Below are positions 9,163 to 13,296 of a DNA stretch of 13,296 bases, piece by piece. This DNA comes from SHLQ01 sp964441145. Lineage in GTDB: Bacteria > Actinomycetota > Acidimicrobiia > Acidimicrobiales > SHLQ01. A program made the position numbers and the translations under genes. The DNA lies in NCBI GenBank assembly GCA_964441145.1, contig CAYTUB010000079.1:1-13296 (forward strand), read 5' to 3'. How positions within the stretch are numbered: position 1 is the stretch's first letter; each line of letters begins with the position of its first letter. The notes below the pieces were generated by a model. That model was not told where the DNA came from. It did not search any database and saw only the letters and a program-made list of their open reading frames with translations.

Positions 9163-11255
9163 TGAGCGATCAATGGGGAGGACCTGGTTGGTGGGTTGGC
9201 GGCGATGGTCTGTGGTACCCGCCGCGCGACGATGTGCCGGTGCGACGTAAAGATCATCTTGCCGAAGACGCAGGTGCGGCAACGGTGAATCCAGAAATAC
9301 CGATGACTCCGCGAGTATCTACGCACTCTGACGGGCAAGGGTTGTTCGATCAATCGGCCCCGCTCGCTCCGGCGAATCACGCGGGAGACGATGTTCCGCT
9401 CATCGTCGAAGAGGCGGCTGCCTCGGAGCCAATCGCTCCACAAGCACCTGTTGCGCCGTTGGTCATCGAAGAGATCGACCTCGTCGATGATGCGCCACCG
9501 TCACATCTTTCAGTGGCCGGTACGGCCGGCGTAGACCAGGCGGACGCCGCGGACACAACAGTCGAGGACAACGTCGACTGGCCGGTGATCAACTTGCGGG
9601 CCGACATCGCGAGCAAGGCCACGGAGACTCCGAGCAGCCTCGCCACGCCCGCTGAGGTCGGCTCTGGTTCTGTGGCGTCGTCGGGCTGGCTGGAAGGCGC
9701 TGCAACCGAGACGTTTGATGCCCGGCCATCTGGCCAAGGCGTTGTGCCGGAGGTGCCCGAGGTACCCGAAGTAGCCCCGCCGAGGGTTACCTTCGCCGAT
9801 GTCGATCCCGGTGCGAACGCAGCCACGGGAATGAACGGAGACCGCATGAGCGGTGATCCCCTAAGCAGCGGCCCTCCTGTTTCTCGTCATAGTCTGGCCG
9901 AAGAGCGGGTCGAGTCAATGCTCGCCGAGACCCCTGAGAACACGGAAATCCCGACGCCGTTCGAGACCACGGCACCTCCGCCAGCCCCGGCGTCGGAGAA
10001 CCCTGGTGCTTCAGAGTCGGAGCTGTTCTTGAATACATCGCAGTCCGTTGACAGAATTCCCACCAGCGATGTCGTGCCTGTGCCACCGACGTTCGAGGAC
10101 GATCGCTCCCGTAACCGCACCGGTTTCGTTCTGCTCGCTGTCGCGACCTTCTTGGCGGTCTTGTCTGGCATTCTCGGGGCGCTGTGGCTGCGCGAGCGGA
10201 CGTCCAATGCCGACCTGCGAGCACAGCTCGACGAAGTTCCTGCGTCGGCCTCGGTTGATGCGAACATCGACACCGATGAGGACCTTCGCGCCGAGATCGA
10301 AGCCCTTGCCGAAGAGAACCGCATTCTGGACCAACAGATCGCCGACATGAGCGCGTTGGTGCAAGAACTCCCGGTCGGGCGCATTACCGAGGTTTCTGTT
10401 CCGTTCAATCCGGTCTTCGCCGACGAATCCAGCGGTCGACTCATCGCCGTGGGTGAGGATGGCGAGTTCGTTGTGTGGGCTGATGGCATCGACGGTCCAA
10501 TCACCGATACGGGAACCGTCGGCGGTTCACCGACCGGGCTCTTCGCGGCCCCTAACCGAGCCTGGGTAAGCACGGACGCTACCCAGGTCGCGGTACTGCC
10601 GTTGGCCAACGACAACGAGCTGTTCTTCGTCGAGTACGGTCCGGCGCGTTTCCTCGCCGAAGAACAGCGCCACTTCTGGACCTTCAACGAGGAGCTGGGC
10701 GAGGTCGCACAGATACGCAAGGCCGACGGCGAGGTAACCAATACCGTTTCGCTTCCGTCGCCCGTGGTCGACCTCACCGCTGGCGCTGGCTCGGTCTGGG
10801 CGCTTGGTGAGGACGGCCTCGTCTATCGAATCAATACCGCCGACTTGACGGTGCAAGCCCTCGAAGTTGGCGAAGCGCTCGTCAGCATCACGGCCGGACC
10901 CGACTCGTTGTGGACTCTTTCCGGAGCCGACGGCGCGTTGCGTCGCGTCGATCCGGTGAGCGGCGAGGTGCTGGTAACCGTGCCCGTCGGACGCGATCCA
11001 GTCGATGCCACCTTTGCGGGTAGCTCGGTATGGGTTGGCTTGCGCTCTGGTGAGTCGCTGATCGAAGTCGACACCAGAACGAGCGCAGTGGTGAGCCGGA
11101 CGACGCTTCCCGATGCGCCGACGGGATTGCATCGAGGAGAGTCCGGCGTCTTCGTAACCATGGAAGGCGACATTCCGCTCGTGCAGGTGGCTTCACTCAT
11201 CGCACCAGACGGCGACGCTGACGCTGGGGCCGACGCCGACCCAAACGATGGCTGA
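9162..11255 (+). CDS. Single-pass membrane protein with predicted C-terminal beta-propeller, function unknown
   Basis: This 697-residue protein (ATG at 9162, TGATG overlap with the short ORF; a GTG at 9159 is also in frame) has four visible parts. First is an N-terminal GGPGWWVGGDGLWYPP motif reminiscent of DUF2510, which I recall at the N-terminus of many acidimicrobial membrane proteins. Second is a long acidic, Pro/Ala/Glu-rich, probably disordered region to about residue 316, including a VPEVPEVPEV repeat. Third is one membrane helix (about 321-343, GFVLLAVATFLAVL...) followed by a coiled-coil-like stretch (about 348-403, DLRAEIEALAEENRILDQQI). Fourth is a C-terminal region (about 405-680) of degenerate 40-residue repeats such as GSVWALGEDGLVYRINTADL, DSLWTLSGADGALRRVDPV and SSVWVGLRSGESLIEVDT, resembling PQQ/NHL/Vgb-type propellers. 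The tail is Asp/Ala-rich. The propeller probably faces outside the cell. No catalytic residues are recognised. It overlaps the methyltransferase gene by 8 bp, so the two are probably co-translated. Confidence 0.85.
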   Translation: MSDQWGGPGWWVGGDGLWYPPRDDVPVRRKDHLAEDAGAATVNPEIPMTPRVSTHSDGQGLFDQSAPLAPANHAGDDVPLIVEEAAASEPIAPQAPVAPLVIEEIDLVDDAPPSHLSVAGTAGVDQADAADTTVEDNVDWPVINLRADIASKATETPSSLATPAEVGSGSVASSGWLEGAATETFDARPSGQGVVPEVPEVPEVAPPRVTFADVDPGANAATGMNGDRMSGDPLSSGPPVSRHSLAEERVESMLAETPENTEIPTPFETTAPPPAPASENPGASESELFLNTSQSVDRIPTSDVVPVPPTFEDDRSRNRTGFVLLAVATFLAVLSGILGALWLRERTSNADLRAQLDEVPASASVDANIDTDEDLRAEIEALAEENRILDQQIADMSALVQELPVGRITEVSVPFNPVFADESSGRLIAVGEDGEFVVWADGIDGPITDTGTVGGSPTGLFAAPNRAWVSTDATQVAVLPLANDNELFFVEYGPARFLAEEQRHFWTFNEELGEVAQIRKADGEVTNTVSLPSPVVDLTAGAGSVWALGEDGLVYRINTADLTVQALEVGEALVSITAGPDSLWTLSGADGALRRVDPVSGEVLVTVPVGRDPVDATFAGSSVWVGLRSGESLIEVDTRTSAVVSRTTLPDAPTGLHRGESGVFVTMEGDIPLVQVASLIAPDGDADAGADADPNDG
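9744..9770 (+). repeat. Three tandem 9-bp units encoding VPE
   Basis: Three consecutive units (GTGCCGGAG, GTGCCCGAG, GTACCCGAA) encode VPEVPEVPE in the disordered cytoplasmic-side region of the propeller protein. The third-position differences show that the array is not a very recent duplication. It is probably a flexible spacer that can vary in copy number between strains. Confidence 0.8.
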
Positions 11256-12063
11256 CGGGTTGCCATCAACGCCTCGGGCACCTGAACCCGTGACATCTGA
11301 ACCCGTGACATTTGAACCAGTGGCGCCGGAGGAGTTGTGGGAGTCCCACGCGGATTGGTGGGATGAAGGGTTCACTCAGGGGGCGGACCCCGAATACGTG
11401 GAGCAAATTCTTCCGCTCGCCGCCCAGCTGCTCGAGGGCTATGAGCGCATCCTCGATATCGGCACCGGCGAAGGGCAGGTGGCGCGCCATGTGTTGGGCA
11501 ACGCGGACCGCGATTTGCCGTCGACGTCGGTCGTTGGTTTCGATCCCACCTATGAGCTGATCGAACGGGCCGTCTCGCGCGGTGGTGGCCCTACCTTCAC
11601 CATGGCCGAGGCTGCAGATATGCCCCTGCGCGACGCCTGCGTCGATGCGGCTGTGGCGTGCCTCGTCTTTGAACACATCGATCCGTTAGAGACAGCGATT
11701 GCTGAAGTTGCTCGCGTCGTAAAGCCGGGTGGGCGCTTTGTGCTCTTTCTCAACCACCCCCTCCTACAGACTCCCGGTTCGGGGTGGATCGATGACCACA
11801 CGGTGGATCCACCAGAGCAGTACTGGCGCCTCGGTCCATACCTTGTCGAGTCGTCATTGGTCGAAGAGGTCCACAAGGACGTCTTTATCCCGTTCGTGCA
11901 TCGCCCGCTGAGCCGGTACATCAACACCATGGCCGACCACGGTCTGATGCTTCGTGAGATGCATGAACCCGGACCTCCGCCCGGGTTCATCGACAAGTCA
12001 CCGTTTTACGCTGCGGCTTCGGCAATTCCTCGATTGTTAGTACTTGTTACCGAGCGGCACTGA
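11248..12063 (+). CDS. Class I SAM-dependent methyltransferase (Methyltransf_11-like)
   Basis: This 271-residue soluble protein has the Rossmann methyltransferase motifs in order. Motif I is ILDIGTGEG (68-76), which binds S-adenosylmethionine. An acidic residue ending strand two, D99 in GFDPT, would contact the ribose. ADMPLRDACVDAAVACLVFEHI (123-144) contains motif II and the family's DxxxxxxxxEH pattern. VKPGGRFVLFL (158-168) is motif III. The C-terminal part (WIDDHTVDPPEQYWRLGPYL, then a FIPFVHRPLSRYINTMADHG segment) probably forms the substrate cap; it does not identify the substrate. The ATG at 11248 overlaps the preceding stop by 8 bp with no Shine-Dalgarno, implying coupled translation. 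The first 28 residues are a Pro/Glu/Thr-rich repeat, and an in-frame GTG at 11290 is a less likely alternative start. rapZ follows after 23 bp. The methylated substrate is unknown. Confidence 0.9.
   Translation: MADGLPSTPRAPEPVTSEPVTFEPVAPEELWESHADWWDEGFTQGADPEYVEQILPLAAQLLEGYERILDIGTGEGQVARHVLGNADRDLPSTSVVGFDPTYELIERAVSRGGGPTFTMAEAADMPLRDACVDAAVACLVFEHIDPLETAIAEVARVVKPGGRFVLFLNHPLLQTPGSGWIDDHTVDPPEQYWRLGPYLVESSLVEEVHKDVFIPFVHRPLSRYINTMADHGLMLREMHEPGPPPGFIDKSPFYAAASAIPRLLVLVTERH
11284..11328 (+). repeat. Three 15-bp tandem units encoding EPV(T/A)x at the methyltransferase N-terminus
   Basis: Units begin at 11284, 11299 and 11314. The first two differ at one base (GAACCCGTGACATCT against GAACCCGTGACATTT), and the third is diverged. 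They encode EPVTS-EPVTF-EPVAP, a flexible extension ahead of the catalytic domain. The near identity of the first two units suggests recent slippage duplication. Confidence 0.85.
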
Positions 12064-12074
12064 ACCACTTCGCC

Positions 12075-12080
12075 TAACCT
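12075..12080 (+). promoter_or_regulatory. Candidate -10 element (TAACCT) for rapZ, leaderless geometry
   Basis: TAACCT fits TANNNT and ends 6 nt before the GTG start of rapZ at 12087, the same spacing as at uvrC. There is no Shine-Dalgarno in the 23-bp gap after the methyltransferase stop. This suggests that rapZ can be transcribed from its own start codon as well as by readthrough from the upstream genes. Confidence 0.5.
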
Positions 12081-12086
12081 GGCGAA

Positions 12087-12950
12087 GTGAGTGAGTTTCT
12101 TGTCGTAACCGGAAACTCGGGTGCCGGGCGGTCACACGCAGCGAACGTACTCGAGGACCTTGGCTGGTTTGTCATTGACAACCTGCCGCCCTCGCTGATC
12201 CCCAAGGTCGGCGAGCTCGCCGATGCCCCCGGCTCGACGACGGGCAACGTGGCGCTCGCGGTGCCAGGTGGAGCCAACGTGGCCGAGCTGTTGGAGGCTA
12301 TTGCCGAGCTTCGTGGCAGCGGTGCTCGCGTGCGCATCCTGTATCTCGAAGCTTCCACCCCAACCTTGGTTCAGCGCTATGAGTCCACGCGGCGACGCCA
12401 TCCCTTTGGCGACACCGGATTGACCGAAGCGATCGAGGGGGAGCGCGTCGCGCTCGAAGCGGTCAAAGCAGAATCCGACGTTGCTATCGACACGTCGAAC
12501 TTGAACGTCCACCAGTTGCGCGACCGGCTCGTCGATTTGTTCGGCAGCGAATCGCCCGCCGGCGGAATGACCACCAAGGTGGTGTCCTTTGGATACAAGC
12601 ACGGCCTACCAATCGATGTAGATCTTGTGCTCGACTGTCGATTCTTGCCGAACCCTCACTGGGTAGAGGAGCTTCGGCCCTTGACCGGTCAAGACGAGCC
12701 AGTTCGTGATTACGTGATGTCGCAGTCTCTGACGGCAGCGTTCCTCGAACGGCTGGAACGCATGCTTGGGTTGCTGCTTCCCGCGTACGTGCAAGAAGGC
12801 AAGAGCTATCTCACTATTGCCTTTGGGTGCACGGGCGGCCAGCACCGGTCCGTTGCCATTGCTGAAGAGACGGGAGCGATGTTGGAGCGGATGGGTCACG
12901 AGTCCCACGTTGCACATCGAGATGTGTCCAAGGCATCGACCTCGGGGTAG
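12087..12950 (+). CDS. rapZ: RapZ/YvcJ-family nucleotide-binding protein
   Basis: This 287-residue protein matches the RapZ (YvcJ, UPF0042) family along its whole length. Members bind nucleotides; E. coli RapZ is an RNA-binding adaptor controlling glmS through small RNAs, while the role in actinobacteria is less clear. The P-loop is GNSGAGRS (9-16), with Arg at the usual Lys position, as I recall for other actinobacterial members. LEDLGWFVIDNLPPSLI (22-38) follows. Other family blocks are YESTRRRHPF (98-107), SFGYKHGLP (167-175), VLDCRFLPNPHWVEELRPLTG (181-201), DEPVRDYV (203-210) and GCTGGQHRSVAIAE (247-260) in the C-terminal domain that binds RNA in E. coli. The GTG start at 12087 gives the family-typical short lead into the first strand. 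It lies 23 bp after the methyltransferase. Unlike most actinobacteria, it is not followed by yvcK and whiA. Confidence 0.96.
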   Translation: MSEFLVVTGNSGAGRSHAANVLEDLGWFVIDNLPPSLIPKVGELADAPGSTTGNVALAVPGGANVAELLEAIAELRGSGARVRILYLEASTPTLVQRYESTRRRHPFGDTGLTEAIEGERVALEAVKAESDVAIDTSNLNVHQLRDRLVDLFGSESPAGGMTTKVVSFGYKHGLPIDVDLVLDCRFLPNPHWVEELRPLTGQDEPVRDYVMSQSLTAAFLERLERMLGLLLPAYVQEGKSYLTIAFGCTGGQHRSVAIAEETGAMLERMGHESHVAHRDVSKASTSG

Positions 12951-13003
12951 CGCTATCTCGGGAGCAGCGGGCGCCTTTGCGGGCAGTGCGTGGTGTCGCA
13001 AAT

Positions 13004-13107
13004 CGCGAGTGCATATCTGTTCTAGAGATGGATATGGCGTTGGTCCCCCAATCCTGAATCGAAACTAAGACGGAATTACCGCCGCGAGTGCAGAGATGCG
13101 CGCTAGA
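13004..13107 (+). promoter_or_regulatory. Duplicated bipartite motif upstream of gap (CGCGAGTGCA ... CTAGA)
   Basis: CGCGAGTGCA occurs at 13004-13013 and again at 13083-13092, on the same strand and 79 bp apart. Each copy is followed 8 or 10 nt later by CTAGA (13022-13026 and 13103-13107). Both copies lie in the 194-bp spacer between rapZ and gap, suggesting two binding sites for one regulator or a duplicated promoter segment. Nothing else in the spacer clearly reads as a -35/-10 pair. Confidence 0.4.
13012..13036. promoter_or_regulatory. 25-bp imperfect dyad, operator-like, upstream of gap
   Basis: CATATC (13012-13017) and GATATG (13031-13036) are perfect 6-bp inverted arms around a 13-nt centre that holds the palindrome TCTAGA (13021-13026). 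The symmetry and size resemble an operator for a dimeric regulator. There is no T run, so a terminator for rapZ is unlikely. It overlaps the first copy of the bipartite repeat. Confidence 0.35.
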
Positions 13108-13128
13108 ACGATTTGTGGACATCCCCCG

Positions 13129-13134
13129 AAAGGA
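13129..13134 (+). promoter_or_regulatory. Shine-Dalgarno-like AAAGGA before gap
   Basis: AAAGGA lies 10 nt upstream of the ATG at 13145 and supports that start. It shows that gap is translated from a leadered mRNA, in contrast to uvrC and rapZ. Confidence 0.6.
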
Positions 13135-13144
13135 TCACCTAAAC

Positions 13145-13296
13145 ATGACCGTGCGAGTAGCAATTAACGGATTCGGGCGCATTGGCCGGAACTACTTCCG
13201 AGCCGCCAAAGCAACCGGCGCCGACATCGACTTCGTTGCAGTCAACGATCTCGGATCGATCGAAATGATGGCATCACTCCTCCAGAACGACTCAGT
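13145..13296 (+). CDS. gap: Glyceraldehyde-3-phosphate dehydrogenase, 3'-truncated by window edge
   Basis: GAPDH oxidises glyceraldehyde 3-phosphate with NAD+ and phosphate to 1,3-bisphosphoglycerate in glycolysis. Only the first 50 codons are present. The N-terminus MTVRVAINGFGRIGRNYFRA contains the dinucleotide-binding GFGRIGR (GxGxxG-type) motif, followed by DIDFVAVNDLGS with the adenosine-binding region and MASLLQNDS, which matches the family LxxLLxxDS segment. The catalytic Cys and His lie beyond the window. The ATG is supported by AAAGGA 10 nt upstream. It sits 194 bp after rapZ, with a regulatory-looking spacer between them. Confidence 0.95.
   Translation, partial: MTVRVAINGFGRIGRNYFRAAKATGADIDFVAVNDLGSIEMMASLLQNDS

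Noticed and set aside
9887..10777. 296-codon minus-strand frame opposite the propeller gene
   Set aside because: The Ser/Thr/Ala-rich composition is the antisense image of an acidic low-complexity region and membrane helix. No start signal or domain is present.
12087..12134. Lys-to-Arg change in the RapZ P-loop (GNSGAGRS) as a loss of function
   Set aside because: I recall Arg at this position in other actinobacterial RapZ proteins, so it is probably a lineage norm.
12976..13002. Inverted repeat TTTGCG/CGCAAA after rapZ as a terminator
   Set aside because: The stem is only 6 bp with a 15-nt loop and no following T run. It is not convincing as a terminator.

Overview
The window looks like a chromosomal core segment from a high-GC actinobacterium, most likely of the class Acidimicrobiia. 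The evidence is the gene order (uvrB, uvrA, uvrC, rapZ, gap), frequent GTG starts, GLSGSGKSS/GVSGSGKSS-type UvrA sequences, and a short N-terminal GWW...DGLWYPP motif that I recall as common in acidimicrobial membrane proteins. The lineage is inferred from protein character only. There are no rRNA or tRNA genes, IS elements, phage genes or CRISPR arrays.

Layout. Positions 1-4697 hold the nucleotide-excision-repair genes uvrB (5' end outside the window) and uvrA, 35 bp apart. They are followed on the same strand by a multispanning GT87/DUF2029-type glycosyltransferase (4734-6005). Its 3' end overlaps by 41 bp a convergent minus-strand gene (5965-6972) for an SpsF-like cytidylyltransferase homologue. 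That homologue has lost its N-terminal nucleotide-binding signature and carries an extra C-terminal domain. An 89-bp divergent gap leads to uvrC (7062-8912). A 249-bp spacer follows, holding two stem-loops, a -10-like hexamer and a possible 33-codon leader ORF. Next come a large single-pass membrane protein with a predicted extracytoplasmic beta-propeller (9162-11255), a SAM-dependent methyltransferase overlapping it by 8 bp, and rapZ (12087-12950). After a 194-bp regulatory-looking spacer the window ends inside gap (GAPDH).

How the genes work together. UvrA finds the lesion and loads UvrB, and UvrC cuts on both sides. UvrB and UvrC carry matching UVR motifs (FEYAARLRD in both), the expected contact surface. 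RapZ and GAPDH belong to the widely conserved actinobacterial block uvrC-rapZ-yvcK-whiA-gap, but here yvcK and whiA are absent between rapZ and gap, and two accessory genes sit between uvrC and rapZ.

Most of the window is ordinary housekeeping DNA. The points most worth a second look are the degenerate SpsF-like protein, a probable leaderless-mRNA promoter geometry shared by uvrC and rapZ, the leader ORF plus terminator-like hairpin before the propeller gene, and a duplicated bipartite motif with an overlapping dyad upstream of gap.
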